DNA of 64,000 nt from Streptococcus downei MFe28 (GTDB lineage: Bacteria > Bacillota > Bacilli > Lactobacillales > Streptococcaceae), in assembly GCF_900459175.1 (NCBI RefSeq), contig NZ_UHFA01000002.1, forward strand, positions 682,001 through 746,000. Direction: 5' to 3'. Numbering within the stretch: position 1 is the stretch's first letter; every line of letters starts with the position of its first letter. The notes beneath the pieces are model-generated. The model saw nothing but the letters and a program-made list of their open reading frames with translations, ran no database searches and had not been told where the DNA came from. The translations under genes were made by a program, and so were the position numbers. This document shows, one piece after another, positions 27,352-37,109 of this stretch.

Positions 27352-27595
27352 AAGATTTTCTAGATTCCTTTCATAGTGGGGGAGTAAATGTAAGTTTAAT
27401 GTCCAAAAATGACCATGTTCTATTTCCTATGTTATAATCGTTGTTACTTGATTCACTATGATATAACATAAAGTACAGAGATATTATATCACAAGCACTA
27501 ATATTTTGACTTGTTAAATCTCCGGCAAATAAAATTAATTATTTATTACTTGAACTAATTTATTGAAGACTCTAACAGAATAACTATTCTAAGTA
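27352..27595. other. AT-rich spacer with dyad
   Basis: No gene. ATGTTATA (27427) and TATAACAT (about 27463-27470) form an 8-bp inverted repeat. The left arm includes TGTTATAAT on the plus strand, an extended -10 without a gene behind it. The rest is low-complexity AT-rich sequence. Confidence 0.35.
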
Positions 27596-28027
27596 TTATT
27601 TATATAATGAATAGATCCATTTTGGAGTATAGAATAGTCCGAGTATGCAAGTTACCATTACTGGGGGATAAATATGTGGGTTGTAACACGACAAGATATG
27701 CCATATTAAGAAAAAGTCGAGACCAATGATGTAAAGCGTTGAAAAACTCTTTAATCCGTTTTTATAATGTTTGCTTATAAATGCTAAAGTGAAGATTAGT
27801 AGAAACTGTAGGAAACTTGCTAAGATAAAGTAGTTTGGATGTTTAATCACTAACTTTGTAATACTGGCAGGTAATATTGCCCAACTTCCTAGATTACTAT
27901 AGTGATAATTGTACCAGTTAAAAAATGACAGACTTTCTTCTATTTGGTGTAAAAAATGTATGAAAAAAACGCCTAAAAATACGTTTAGATATTTGATAGA
28001 ATCTATTTTGTTTATAATATGTTTCAT
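27596..28027 (-). CDS. HXXEE-type integral membrane protein
   Basis: A 143-residue, strongly hydrophobic protein with about four membrane segments (16-34, 68-90, 100-122 and 125-138). Near the N-terminus it has HQIEES (H-x-x-E-E), the motif of the HXXEE membrane family, of unknown function. The frame opens at 28054, but ATG 28027 after AGAGGAGATTGTC is the better start. Its base composition is clearly richer in A and T than its neighbours (many AAT, ATA and TAT codons) and it stands alone, which suggests acquisition by transfer. Confidence 0.65.
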   Translation of the reverse strand: MKHIINKIDSIKYLNVFLGVFFIHFLHQIEESLSFFNWYNYHYSNLGSWAILPASITKLVIKHPNYFILASFLQFLLIFTLAFISKHYKNGLKSFSTLYIIGLDFFLIWHILSCYNPHIYPPVMVTCILGLFYTPKWIYSLYK

Positions 28028-28153
28028 GACAATCTCCTCTGACAAGTGGTGCACTTATGGCGTATTTGAAGATATTATATGATTGTTTTATAGATAGGTC
28101 AATCCTTTGCTAGAAGGTACCACAAAAGCTTAATGAGTTTGATTGGCAAGGGC

Positions 28154-28181
28154 TTGCATATTTTATAGCTTGTACTATAAT
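28154..28181 (+). promoter_or_regulatory. pepC promoter
   Basis: TTGCAT (28154-28159), a 16-base spacer and TATAAT (28176-28181), 33 bases before pepC. Confidence 0.7.
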
Positions 28182-28214
28182 AAATAGGAAATAAATTTTA
28201 GAAAGAAGTTTCTT

Positions 28215-29552
28215 ATGTCAAAAATTGAAATAAGTTTTACAGACAAGCTCTTTGCTGACTTTGAAGCTAATCCCAAACTTCGTGCGGTGGAGAATGCGGT
28301 CAGCCATGCTGGCTTGCTTAAGTCACTAGAAAAACGTGAGGCGAGTCAAAATAATGACTTTGCCTACTCCATTGATTTGACTAAGGATGAGGTGGCTAAT
28401 CAAAAGCAATCTGGCCGTTGCTGGATGTTTGCGGCCCTCAATACCTTCCGTCACAAATTGATTTCCGACTTCAAGTTGGAAAACTTCGAACTCTCGCAAG
28501 CGCATACCTTTTTCTGGGATAAGTATGAAAAATCCAACTGGTTCCTGGAACAAATCATTGCGACAGCCGACCAGGAGCTTGGTAGCCGGAAGGTCAAGTT
28601 TCTGCTGGATGTACCCCAACAAGATGGGGGCCAATGGGACATGGTCGTGGCCCTTTTTGAAAAGTACGGAGTCGTCCCTAAATCGGTTTATCCAGAGTCT
28701 GTTTCCTCTAGCAATAGTCGCGAACTCAACCAGTACCTAAATAAATTGCTTCGCCAAGATGCGCAAATCTTGCGTGAATTAATAGCTGCTGGAGGAGATG
28801 CTGAAGCTGTTCAAGCTAAGAAGGAAGCCCTTTTACAGGAAATTTTTAATTTCTTGGCTGTCAATCTGGGCCTCCCTCCTCGTCGCTTCGATTTTGCCTA
28901 TCGGGATAAGGATGATAATTTCCACAAGGACACTAACATTAGCCCTCAGGAATTCTATCAAGAATATGTCGGTCTCAAACTGGATGATTATGTCTCTATC
29001 ATCAACGCACCAACAGCAGATAAGCCTTATGGCAAGTCCTACACGGTTGAACTTTTGGGAAATGTTGTTGGAAGCCGTCAAGTTCGCTACCTCAACTTGG
29101 ATATGAAACGGTTCAAGGAATTGGCTATTGCCCAAATGAAGGCTGGTGAAACGGTCTGGTTTGGTTCAGATGTTGGTCAATCAAGCAATCGTCAATCTGG
29201 TGTTATGGCGACAGATCTTTATGACTTTGCGACGGCTCTTGATATTAACCTTAAGCAAGATAAGGCTGGCCGTTTGGACTACAGCGAAAGTTTGATGACC
29301 CATGCCATGGTTTTGACTGGTGTTGATTTGGATGCTCAAGGTCAACCAGTCAAATGGAAGGTGGAAAATTCTTGGGGTGAGAAGGTTGGTAAAGACGGTT
29401 ACTTCGTCGCAACGGATAGTTGGATGGATGAGTACACCTACCAAATTGTTGTTCGCAAGGAATTTTTGACCAAAGAGGAGCTGGCAGCCTATGAAGCTGA
29501 ACCAAAAGTGTTAGCGCCTTGGGATCCAATGGGAGCCTTGGCTAGTAAATAA
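28215..29552 (+). CDS. pepC: Aminopeptidase C (bleomycin hydrolase family)
   Basis: A cytoplasmic cysteine peptidase (family C1B) releasing N-terminal residues from peptides, part of amino-acid supply. The 445-residue product has catalytic Cys69 in QSGRCWMFAALN, the catalytic His in LMTHAMVLTGV near 363 and Asn in KVENSWGEKVG near 383. Length is typical of PepC. Start follows AGAAAGAAGTTTCTT. It is monocistronic, with its own promoter and a shared terminator with convergent pbp1a. Confidence 0.95.
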   Translation: MSKIEISFTDKLFADFEANPKLRAVENAVSHAGLLKSLEKREASQNNDFAYSIDLTKDEVANQKQSGRCWMFAALNTFRHKLISDFKLENFELSQAHTFFWDKYEKSNWFLEQIIATADQELGSRKVKFLLDVPQQDGGQWDMVVALFEKYGVVPKSVYPESVSSSNSRELNQYLNKLLRQDAQILRELIAAGGDAEAVQAKKEALLQEIFNFLAVNLGLPPRRFDFAYRDKDDNFHKDTNISPQEFYQEYVGLKLDDYVSIINAPTADKPYGKSYTVELLGNVVGSRQVRYLNLDMKRFKELAIAQMKAGETVWFGSDVGQSSNRQSGVMATDLYDFATALDINLKQDKAGRLDYSESLMTHAMVLTGVDLDAQGQPVKWKVENSWGEKVGKDGYFVATDSWMDEYTYQIVVRKEFLTKEELAAYEAEPKVLAPWDPMGALASK

Positions 29553-29564
29553 GTTCATGTAGTT

Positions 29565-29599
29565 AAAAAGCCTTGAGCGTGAGTCGCTCAAGGCTTTTT
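29565..29599. terminator. Bidirectional terminator, pepC/pbp1a
   Basis: AAAAAGCCTTGAGC (29565-29578) and GCTCAAGGCTTTTT (29586-29599) are perfect reverse complements around a 7-base loop, serving both convergent genes. Confidence 0.9.
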
Positions 29600-29606
29600 A
29601 GGTTTT

Positions 29607-31853
29607 TTATTCATCATCATTATCATCATCGTTATTTTGGTTAGCTTGGTTGCTTGATGATGAATTTGAATCACTATTTGATGAACTTTGTGGTTGACTG
29701 TCAGAGCTGCTACTGTAACTATTATAAGATGATGATGAGCTACTGTAGCTATAATTGTTGCTATAGCCGCTCTTAGCAACGTAACCGCCACTGCGGTAAA
29801 CTCCATCTGGCATAGTCCAATCGCTGCTACCACTGCCATTGGTTTGGAAGAGGTAGGAGCTCATAGCTTGATAGACTTCAGCTGCAACATCAAGACCTGT
29901 ACCATAGACTGGAGTCAGTCGGCTCTTGTAGCCAGTCCAGACTGCCATAGAGTACATTGGTGTGATACCGACAAAGGATTCATCAGGAGCCATGGTACCA
30001 ACTGAGGAGTTGTAGAGGCCTGTATTGGCTTCGACTTGAGCTAATTCATCGTCGGAATAGTTGGAGGTACCTGTCTTACCAGCATTGATGGCACCTGGTA
30101 CGGCCGCCTTGGTACCTGTACCAGCTTGTAGAACGGTCTTCATCATGTCAACCATCATATAAGCTGTTGAAGCCGACATGGCCTGACTGCCAGATGATGA
30201 GAAGGTTTGATCCTTGCCGTTACTAAATTCTACCTTGTTAATATAGAGGGGCTCGTAATAGGTACCGCCATTAGAGAAGGCAGCATAGGCAGCCGCCATC
30301 TTTTCAGAGCTTGCCCCGTATTTTTTATCGTTGCTACTATTGTTACTTGAGATGGCATTGGCATAGTTCAATTCTGGATAATTGATGCCTAGACCACTCA
30401 GGAAGCTTTGGGCCTTATCGAGGCCTACAGCAGCAAGGGATTTCACGGCCGGAACGTTACGAGATTGTTGGATAGCCGTTTGGATGGACATGGTTCCCAT
30501 GTATTTTCTATCCCAGTCATAGACGGGAGTGGAGGTACCAGGGAAGTAGTAAGGACTATCTGAGACGCTGGCTCCAGTAGAATTGTAAACACCATTTTCG
30601 ATGGCAGGAGCATAATCGGTGATTGGTTTCATGGTTGAACCCCAGTCACGGTCGGTTAAAACAGCTTGGTTGGTTCCCATTGAAACAGCTTCGTCCTGGT
30701 GACGGGCTCCAATTTGGGCCACAACATTACCATTAGTAACATCAATAACCGTAGAAGCCACCTGTATCTTGTCGTCAGGGTAGGCGATGTAGTCGTCAGA
30801 GTTAACGATATTATAGAGTTGTTGTTGGGCTTGGGTATCCACATTGGTGTAGACCTTGAGGCCGGCGCTGTAGACATCCGCGTGGGTCTTGTCTGAGACC
30901 TGCTCAACCACCTGCTTGATATAGTTATCAAGATAGGCGTCATAGCTAGCCTTCTTGGTCTGAGGAATCAGGCCGTCAGTAACATCAGTAGCGACAGCTT
31001 CGTTGTAGGTCTTCTTATCAATACTGCCAACCTTATACATTTCCGAAAGGACGGTGTCTCGTCTCTTCTTAGCCTGCTCAGGGTTGGTGTAAGGATCGTA
31101 GAGAGTAGGAGCATTTGGCAGACCTGCCAAAAGGGCCAACTGGGGAATGGACAGGTCGGTCAGGCTCTTACCATAGTAACCTTGAGCCGCTGTCTGCATC
31201 CCGTAGTAACCGTTACCCATGTAGACCTTATTGACATAGAAGGTCATAATTTCCTGCTTGCTATATTTTTTCTCCATCTGGATGGCTAGCCAAGCTTCTT
31301 GGGCCTTACGTTTGAGGGTCTTATCTGAATTATTGGTCGAGAAATAGGCCAGTTTAATCAACTGCTGGTCGAGGGTCGAGCCCCCTTGGGTCGAGCTTCG
31401 GGTGAAATTATGCCAAGCGGCACCGATAATCCGATAGACATCAATCCCTCTGTGTTTATAGAAGCGATGGTCTTCAATAGCAGTAATGGCATTAACTAGA
31501 TTGACTGGAATGGAGTCTGTTTTGGCACTAATCCGCTTTTCTGCCCCTAAATCGGCTATTTCAGTGCCATTCTTATCGTAGAGGATACTGGAATTGGTCG
31601 CGACCAACTGCTTTTCAGAGAGTGCAGGAGCACTGCTAGCATAGTAAGCAAAAAGGAGGCCACCAGCCAGCAAGCCTACGATAAATAGCGAAGCTAGAAT
31701 GCCCAAGAAATACTTGAAAAATTTCCACGTCTTCTGCTTGGGCGTCAACTTCTGCCCATGTTCGCCTTCGTTCTTCCCAATGGATTTGATGCGATCGGAC
31801 AAGTTGGCACCGATGTTTTTCCAATCCGGAACTTTGAAATCAAATTTTTTCAT
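29607..31853 (-). CDS. pbp1a: Penicillin-binding protein 1A
   Basis: A class A PBP making and cross-linking peptidoglycan at the septum and periphery. The 748-residue product has a cytoplasmic N-terminus, a membrane anchor at about 48-72, a GT51 glycosyltransferase domain with Glu127 in [10 protein letters not shown], and a transpeptidase domain with the active-site STMK (Ser406), SRN (464-466) and KTGTS (593-597). The last 70 residues are Ser/Tyr/Asn-rich low complexity ending in an acidic DDD-x-DDE tail. Its start overlaps the recU stop by 4 bases, the usual operon. Confidence 0.95.
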   Translation of the reverse strand: MKKFDFKVPDWKNIGANLSDRIKSIGKNEGEHGQKLTPKQKTWKFFKYFLGILASLFIVGLLAGGLLFAYYASSAPALSEKQLVATNSSILYDKNGTEIADLGAEKRISAKTDSIPVNLVNAITAIEDHRFYKHRGIDVYRIIGAAWHNFTRSSTQGGSTLDQQLIKLAYFSTNNSDKTLKRKAQEAWLAIQMEKKYSKQEIMTFYVNKVYMGNGYYGMQTAAQGYYGKSLTDLSIPQLALLAGLPNAPTLYDPYTNPEQAKKRRDTVLSEMYKVGSIDKKTYNEAVATDVTDGLIPQTKKASYDAYLDNYIKQVVEQVSDKTHADVYSAGLKVYTNVDTQAQQQLYNIVNSDDYIAYPDDKIQVASTVIDVTNGNVVAQIGARHQDEAVSMGTNQAVLTDRDWGSTMKPITDYAPAIENGVYNSTGASVSDSPYYFPGTSTPVYDWDRKYMGTMSIQTAIQQSRNVPAVKSLAAVGLDKAQSFLSGLGINYPELNYANAISSNNSSNDKKYGASSEKMAAAYAAFSNGGTYYEPLYINKVEFSNGKDQTFSSSGSQAMSASTAYMMVDMMKTVLQAGTGTKAAVPGAINAGKTGTSNYSDDELAQVEANTGLYNSSVGTMAPDESFVGITPMYSMAVWTGYKSRLTPVYGTGLDVAAEVYQAMSSYLFQTNGSGSSDWTMPDGVYRSGGYVAKSGYSNNYSYSSSSSSYNSYSSSSDSQPQSSSNSDSNSSSSNQANQNNDDDNDDE

Positions 31854-32455
31854 AACTCTTTACTTCCGTTCAAAAAATGGTAGTCAATAATATCTAAATA
31901 GGGGACTTGTGGGTAGGCACTCTCTTCTATTTTTATGCCTTCTTTTTTGATATAATCAAGGGGCATGGATTTACTACCATAATCAATCTGATAGAAATCA
32001 ATCAGAGCCTTGGCCGGCAGTAGGTAAGTCTCTTTTAAGCTGGAAAAATGGAGGAGGACAAAGCAGATGCCGTCCTGCCTGACAACCTGGGCCATATGTT
32101 CAATCTGATGGGCGTGGAAATTCTTCATGGGCATGGCCGTTTTCTGACGAGTTTCCTTTGCCTCAAAATCAATATAGTGGCCCTTGTAAACGCCAGAATA
32201 GTCAGTTGTAGAAGCTTGTCTGAAATAGGCTTCTACAATTTTTGCCCGACTTCTTTTTGGATAGTCAACCTTGACAATCTGAACAGGAGTCGGCTTCTTG
32301 TGAATGACAGCCAGTTTGTGGGCCAGATAGTAATCATTGGTCTGGTTGATGGCCGCCTCGAAAGACATTCCCCGATTGGCAAAATCAGTTTTTTTCTTTT
32401 GCTGTCTGACTTTTGGGAATGGCTTACGAACAAGGTTATGTGGATAGTTAACCAT
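31850..32455 (-). CDS. recU: Holliday junction resolvase RecU
   Basis: RecU resolves Holliday junctions in recombination and segregation. The 201-residue product begins [14 protein letters not shown], has [16 protein letters not shown] near 28 and the nuclease core [30 protein letters not shown] with the catalytic Asp followed by FEAKET near 103. Length is typical. It is the first gene of the recU-pbp1a operon and is divergent from the ypsA-like gene. Confidence 0.95.
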   Translation of the reverse strand: MVNYPHNLVRKPFPKVRQQKKKTDFANRGMSFEAAINQTNDYYLAHKLAVIHKKPTPVQIVKVDYPKRSRAKIVEAYFRQASTTDYSGVYKGHYIDFEAKETRQKTAMPMKNFHAHQIEHMAQVVRQDGICFVLLHFSSLKETYLLPAKALIDFYQIDYGSKSMPLDYIKKEGIKIEESAYPQVPYLDIIDYHFLNGSKEL

Positions 32456-32530
32456 AATTCTCCTAACTTAGACAGACTTATTTCCATAAGCCATCCCATT
32501 ATACCATAAAAATAAAAAGGAATACAGTCT

Positions 32531-33055
32531 ATGACTTCAATTCTCGTAACAGGTTACCGCAGTTTTGAACTGGGGATTTTTAAGGATAAGGACCCCAAGA
32601 TAGCGGTTATCAAGAAGGCCATCAAGAGGGCCATTTTAGGCTACTGTGATCAAGGACTAGACTGGTTGATTTTTACAGGCAACCTAGGCTTTGAGTTTTG
32701 GGCCTTTGAGGTGGCTGAGGAACTCAAGGTCCAGTATGGATTTCAGACGGCTGTCATCTTTCCCTTTCAAACTCATGGTCAGAACTGGAAGGAAGCCAAT
32801 CAGGAAAAGCTAGCTCGCTTTAAAGGAGCCGACTTTGTCAAGTACTCTTATGAAAGTTACCAAAATCCAGGCCAGTTTCGGACTTATAATCAGTTTTTGA
32901 TTGATAATACAGATGGGGCCTATGTCTTTTACGACTCAGAGGCTGAAACAAATTTGAAATATTTTATTAGCCAAATGACCTCTGATAAACACTATTTTGT
33001 AGACTTCTTAATCTTCGAAGATTTGAACGAAATTTTGGAAAATGATGAGTGGTAA
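32531..33055 (+). CDS. YpsA-like SLOG-domain protein (DUF1273)
   Basis: A 174-residue protein of the YpsA/DUF1273 family, with a Rossmann-like SLOG fold: glycine-rich [12 protein letters not shown] near 6-17, [18 protein letters not shown] near 50-67 and [12 protein letters not shown] near 126. In Bacillus, YpsA affects cell division; in many Firmicutes it is next to gpsB, as here. Start follows AAAAGGAATACAGTCT. It is 89 bases before gpsB. Confidence 0.85.
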   Translation: MTSILVTGYRSFELGIFKDKDPKIAVIKKAIKRAILGYCDQGLDWLIFTGNLGFEFWAFEVAEELKVQYGFQTAVIFPFQTHGQNWKEANQEKLARFKGADFVKYSYESYQNPGQFRTYNQFLIDNTDGAYVFYDSEAETNLKYFISQMTSDKHYFVDFLIFEDLNEILENDEW

Positions 33056-33144
33056 AGACTTGATTTTTGATATTTTTGTCTGTATAATTAATTAACGCTA
33101 GGGCTTGGCCCTGACGAAATTGACAGATAGGTATGGAGAAAAGA

Positions 33145-33483
33145 ATGGCAAGTATTATTTTTAGTCCAAAGGACATTTACGAACAAGATTTTAAAACGAG
33201 CATGCGTGGTTATGACAAGAATGAGGTTGACGAGTTTCTTGATGATGTCATCAAAGACTACGAGACCTACGCCGCTCAAATCGCAGCCTTGCGAAAAGAA
33301 AATGAAAAATTGAAGGCGGATGCCAAAAAGGCAGCCTCTCAACCCGCCAGCCTTGCTCCAACTTATGGTAGTGATGGTGTTCGGACTGCTAGCGTAGCTT
33401 CTGCGCAAGCGAGTAACATTGATTTGTTGAAGCGTGTTAGCCGCCTAGAAAAGGAAGTCTTTGGGAAACAATTAGTCGACTAA
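33145..33483 (+). CDS. gpsB: Cell division regulator GpsB
   Basis: GpsB is a DivIVA-like hub that coordinates septal and peripheral wall synthesis and interacts with PBPs, EzrA and StkP. The 112-residue product has the membrane/PBP-binding N-terminal domain (IIFSPKDIYEQDF, then GYDKNEVDEFLDDVIKDYETY, about 4-50), a coiled coil to about 70, an Ala/Ser linker and the C-terminal trimerisation helix LLKRVSRLEKEVFGKQ. An ATG 12 bases upstream is in frame, but 33145 matches the family start. rnpB follows after about 22 bases. Confidence 0.93.
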   Translation: MASIIFSPKDIYEQDFKTSMRGYDKNEVDEFLDDVIKDYETYAAQIAALRKENEKLKADAKKAASQPASLAPTYGSDGVRTASVASAQASNIDLLKRVSRLEKEVFGKQLVD

Positions 33484-33505
33484 AATTCATAGACTAAGAG
33501 GCAGT

Positions 33506-33889
33506 GTGCAATTTTTGGATAATCGCATGTCGCTTTTTTCTGTCGGCATGAGGAAAGTCCATGCTAGCACTGGCTGTGATGCCAGTAGTGTTTGTGCTAG
33601 GTGAAACAATAAGCCTAGGGATGTCTATTTGACATTACGGCGGACGATGAGGCTAAGTCCTTGGATATGCCTCTAGTCCTGAAAGTGCCACAGTGACGGA
33701 GCCTTTGAGGAAACTCAAGGGGTGGAACGCGGTAAACCCCTCAAGCTAGCAACCCAAACTTTGGTCGGGGCACGAGATGGCTGGAATGCGAACGGACCAT
33801 CTTGACTGCGCAAGCAGTAGACAGATGATTATCGAAGGGGGTAGGACCTAGTACCTCTGGAACAAAACATGGCTTATAGAAAATTGCAT
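33506..33889 (+). ncRNA. rnpB: RNase P RNA, class B
   Basis: The catalytic RNA of RNase P, which matures tRNA 5' ends. Conserved blocks are visible in order: GAGGAAAGTCCATGC near 33550, GTGAAACAATAAGCC near 33601, CGCGGTAAACCCCTC near 33729 and the final GAACAAAACATGGCTTATAG near 33860. The terminal stem pairs GTGCAATTTT (33506) with AAAATTGCAT (33880-33889). Low-GC Gram-positive features (class B) fit. It lies between gpsB and the methyltransferase gene, the normal streptococcal place. Confidence 0.95.
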
Positions 33890-33901
33890 AATAGGTTTTA
33901 G

Positions 33902-33924
33902 AGCTAGCTCAGGCTAGCTTTTCT
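33902..33924 (+). terminator. rnpB terminator
   Basis: AGCTAGC (33902-33908) and GCTAGCT (33913-33919) around TCAG, followed by TTTTCTT. Confidence 0.75.
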
Positions 33925-33944
33925 TGTAAGCAAATAGGAACAGT

Positions 33945-35099
33945 ATGAAGCAAAAATTTAACCTCATAGCGACGGCAGCAGCGGGGCTGGAAGCTCTTGT
34001 TGGCCGAGAAATTAAGGAGTTGGGAATTGACAGACAGGTTGAAAATGGTCGTGTCCGTTTCCAAGGAGATGTTAGAACTATAGCTCGGACTAATCTCTGG
34101 CTACGAACAGCAGACCGAGTTAAGATTGTCGTAGGTGAATTTCCAGCGCGGACCTTTGAGGAACTCTTTCAGGGGGTCTTTGCTCTAGATTGGGAGAATT
34201 ATCTTCCACTTGGGGCAAAGTTTCCAGTGGCCAAGGCCAAGTGTGTCCAATCCAAGCTCCACAATGAGCCTAGTGTTCAGGCTATCACCAAGAAGGCTAT
34301 TGTAAAGAAGCTCCAGACCCACTTTCATCGTCCAGAAGGGGTCCCTCTGCAGGAAACTGGTCCGGAATTTAAAATAGAAGTGTCAATCCGCAAGGATAGG
34401 GCCATGCTTATGATTGATACGACAGGGGAAAGCCTCTTTAAACGCGGTTATCGGACGGACAAGGGTGGCGCCCCCATCAAGGAAAATATGGCAGCGGCCA
34501 TTATTATGTTGTCCAACTGGTACCCAGACAAACCCTTTATTGATCCGACCTGTGGGTCAGGGACCTTCTGTATTGAGGCAGCCATGATTGGCATGAATAT
34601 CGCCCCTGGTTTCAACCGCGATTTTGCCTTTGAGGCCTGGCCTTGGGTGGACTCGGACCTGGTTCAAGAAGTTCGTGACCAGGCCGAGAGTCAAGCCAAT
34701 TATGATAGAGATTTGGACATTATGGGTAGTGACATTGATGCTCGGATGATTGAAATCGCTAAGAATAATGCTCTAGAGGCTGGACTTGCAGATGTTATCA
34801 AATTGAAACAAATGCGCCTGCAGGACCTGAAAACGGATAAAATCAACGGAGTGATTGTTTCTAATCCGCCATATGGTGAGCGATTGCTTGATGACAAAGC
34901 GGTTGACATTCTGTATAATGAGATGGGGCAAACCTTTGCGCCACTTAAGACTTGGAGCAAATTTATTTTGACTAGTGATGAAAATTTTGAGCAAAAGTAC
35001 GGAACGGTTGCTGATAAAAAACGCAAACTTTACAATGGGACCTTGCGGGTTGATTTGTATCAATATTTCGGTCAACGAGTCAGACGTTCGGAAATGTAG
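33945..35099 (+). CDS. RlmL/YpsC-type rRNA guanine methyltransferase
   Basis: A 384-residue SAM-dependent RNA methyltransferase with an N-terminal THUMP domain (about 45-155) and a Rossmann methylase domain: SAM loop DPTCGSGTFCIEAAMIG near 199-215 and catalytic NPPYGERL near 308. These features match YpsC/RlmL-like enzymes that modify 23S rRNA; the exact target base is inferred from the family only. It lies between rnpB and mapZ, as in pneumococcus. Start follows AATAGGAACAGT. Confidence 0.88.
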   Translation: MKQKFNLIATAAAGLEALVGREIKELGIDRQVENGRVRFQGDVRTIARTNLWLRTADRVKIVVGEFPARTFEELFQGVFALDWENYLPLGAKFPVAKAKCVQSKLHNEPSVQAITKKAIVKKLQTHFHRPEGVPLQETGPEFKIEVSIRKDRAMLMIDTTGESLFKRGYRTDKGGAPIKENMAAAIIMLSNWYPDKPFIDPTCGSGTFCIEAAMIGMNIAPGFNRDFAFEAWPWVDSDLVQEVRDQAESQANYDRDLDIMGSDIDARMIEIAKNNALEAGLADVIKLKQMRLQDLKTDKINGVIVSNPPYGERLLDDKAVDILYNEMGQTFAPLKTWSKFILTSDENFEQKYGTVADKKRKLYNGTLRVDLYQYFGQRVRRSEM

Positions 35100-35110
35100 A
35101 GAGGGAAGAG

Positions 35111-36595
35111 ATGGCTAGGGAAAATGGTAAGTTGGACTTTGAAGATGCCAAGGACATGACGATCCAAGAGGCACTTCAAAAACATAAGGAAATAGAAGCT
35201 GGTGTTACTGATGACGATGGGCTTCTCGACAAGTATATCAAACAGCATAAGGACCAGGTTGATGCTGAGAAATTTGAGTCGCAGAAGTCGGATTTCGAAA
35301 ATATTGACACCTCATCCTTGGATAGTTTTATTCAAAAGCAAAAGGAAGAATTGGCCAACCAAGGCATTCTAGCTAAGGAGTCTGAAACGAGCCAAGGTCA
35401 GGAGACTTCTTCTGAGAGTAAGACTTCAAAGGCCGATACAGCTGGCCAAGAGTTTATTGATGAGACCAAGGTCTTCACGCCTGTCAAGGAGGTGCAAAAA
35501 CTAACTGAGGAGACTGCTGATAAAGCTCAGTCCATCAATGATGCTGATTATCTATTGGAAGAGGACTCTGACCAAGAAGTTGATGAGCCTGAATCCGAAG
35601 ACAGTCTAGACGAAATAGAACCTTCGAAAAAGAGCAAGGCTGGTATTGTAGCTGGTCTGGTTGCAGTCTTAGTTTTGATTGTCGGGGCTGGCTTTGGCCT
35701 CAATTATTGGAACAAGCAATCCTCAACGACCCTTTCTTCTGGAACTAGCAGCAAGGGAGAAAAGGCAGGTAAGTCAGACTATGCCAGCTTCCAAAAAACT
35801 TATAAGTCTTTCTTCATTGATGACAAAGAGACCCAACTAAAAAATAGCCAGTTTTCTAAATTGGACGATTTGAATAAGAGCTTGAAAAAGTTGGATGGTA
35901 CGACCTATTATCGAGATGCCAAGACCAACTATAAGAGTTTGTCCAAACAAGTAAGCGCCATTCAGACTATCAATAAGTTATTTGACAAGGAAGTGATTCT
36001 GGATGGAAAATTAGTGGAAGGTGCCAAGGCTAACAAGGATGCGGACTTTGATAAACTGACGGATGATACGCTTAAGACTGGCAACAGTGCCTTGGATAAG
36101 CTGATTCAAGAAGCGGTTAAAAAAGGGAAAGAGCAACAAAAGTCAGCTCAATCGTCATCTAGTTCATCTAGTCAGTCCAGCTCGGCTCCTGCAGATAATG
36201 GGGATCAAAATTCTAAGGCTGGCTCTTCTGATGCAGGTGCTACACCTGCGCCTAGCATTCCTTCTGGAGGGAACATTCGTCAGTCTGGAATTACTAATTA
36301 TGACCCTGCCAAACTCCAAAGAGATCGCAGTCGGGTTCCTTACAATGCTGATGCCGTTAAGGACGTTAATAATGCTGCCTGGGCCTTTGGTGATGGTATT
36401 CTGGAAAAGGTTGTCTCTACCTCTCAACAAAGGGGTTATTTCTCAGGAGATGACTACATCCTAGAACCTGTCAACATTATTAATGGCCACGGTTATTACA
36501 ATATGTATAAGTCTGACGGTACCTACCTCTTCTCTATTAATGCGCAAACAGGCTACTTCTTTGGAAATGCCTCAGGCCACCAACCAGACTATTAA
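35111..36595 (+). CDS. mapZ: Mid-cell-anchored protein MapZ
   Basis: MapZ (LocZ) marks the division site in streptococci and guides FtsZ rings. The 494-residue protein has an acidic cytoplasmic region (1-175), a single membrane segment at about 177-198 (GIVAGLVAVLVLIVGAGFGL), a helical extracellular domain (about 220-345), a serine-rich linker (about 347-385) and a C-terminal peptidoglycan-binding domain (390-494). Topology, gene context (rnpB and methyltransferase before, luxS after) and size all fit. Start follows GAGGGAAGAG. The StkP phosphorylation sites known elsewhere cannot be confirmed by eye. Confidence 0.9.
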   Translation: MARENGKLDFEDAKDMTIQEALQKHKEIEAGVTDDDGLLDKYIKQHKDQVDAEKFESQKSDFENIDTSSLDSFIQKQKEELANQGILAKESETSQGQETSSESKTSKADTAGQEFIDETKVFTPVKEVQKLTEETADKAQSINDADYLLEEDSDQEVDEPESEDSLDEIEPSKKSKAGIVAGLVAVLVLIVGAGFGLNYWNKQSSTTLSSGTSSKGEKAGKSDYASFQKTYKSFFIDDKETQLKNSQFSKLDDLNKSLKKLDGTTYYRDAKTNYKSLSKQVSAIQTINKLFDKEVILDGKLVEGAKANKDADFDKLTDDTLKTGNSALDKLIQEAVKKGKEQQKSAQSSSSSSSQSSSAPADNGDQNSKAGSSDAGATPAPSIPSGGNIRQSGITNYDPAKLQRDRSRVPYNADAVKDVNNAAWAFGDGILEKVVSTSQQRGYFSGDDYILEPVNIINGHGYYNMYKSDGTYLFSINAQTGYFFGNASGHQPDY

Positions 36596-37109
36596 GTAGA
36601 AAAAGAAGAGAGCAGGGATAAAAATCGCGATTTCTCAGAAATCGATTTGCCTCACTCCTTAATTTCAAGGTTTAAGAGAGTCCATACAGTAGTCGCCATT
36701 TTGCGAACTACTGGGCTCTCTTACTTAGTTTCCCTTTCAAACTATCATCGAGTTTGAAAGGGATCTGTCGCGGGAAGTCTAGTCTATCCCCAGACTATCC
36801 TCGCTTTCCCGTTTCAAGGCTCGGGATAAAAAGGTACACTGAACCTTTTTATTTCCTGCCTCCGCACAGTTGATTTTGGTTTCCTCCAAGGGTCCCCCAG
36901 ACCCTTGGACCTATCCCTTCTTAGCAAGGGATAAGGACTTTACTGCCGCTTCGCTGGTATGTGATGGACTAAATGCCAAAGCATTAAATCCATCATCACA
37001 AATCAGCCACTACGTCAATGTATCTAATGTTGAAAAAGTAACGAGGCTAGGACTTTTTGTCCCAACCTCGTCTTTTTGGTTCTATAAATTTTAACTCAGT
37101 ATTAAATCT
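36596..37109. repeat. Hairpin-rich mosaic between mapZ and luxS
   Basis: A 514-base spacer with at least eight consecutive inverted repeats: GATTTCT/AGAAATC (36629), a GAGAGTCC...GGGCTCTC stem with ACTACTG core (36675-36721), CCCTTTCAAACT/AGTTTGAAAGGG (36732-36762), GGGATAAAAAGGT/ACCTTTTTAT (36830-36854), CCAAGGGTC/GACCCTTGG (36887-36909), ATCCCTT/AAGGGAT (36913-36932), GATGGA/TCCATC (36963-36994) and the luxS-side terminator. The motif GGGATAAA plus hairpin plus TGCCTCC recurs at 58988. No gene was found in it. Confidence 0.6.
37041..37077 (+). terminator. mapZ-side terminator
   Basis: ACGAGG and CCTCGT with inner GGAC/GTCC pairing, followed by CTTTTTGG. Confidence 0.65.

Noticed and set aside
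29610..29790. Ser/Asn/Asp-rich repeats at the 3' end of pbp1a as a DNA repeat
   Set aside because: They are the coding sequence of the low-complexity C-terminal tail of PBP1A, a feature seen in related proteins.
36870..37094. Open frame of 74 codons between mapZ and luxS
   Set aside because: It runs through several inverted repeats of the hairpin mosaic and has no ribosome site or known domain.
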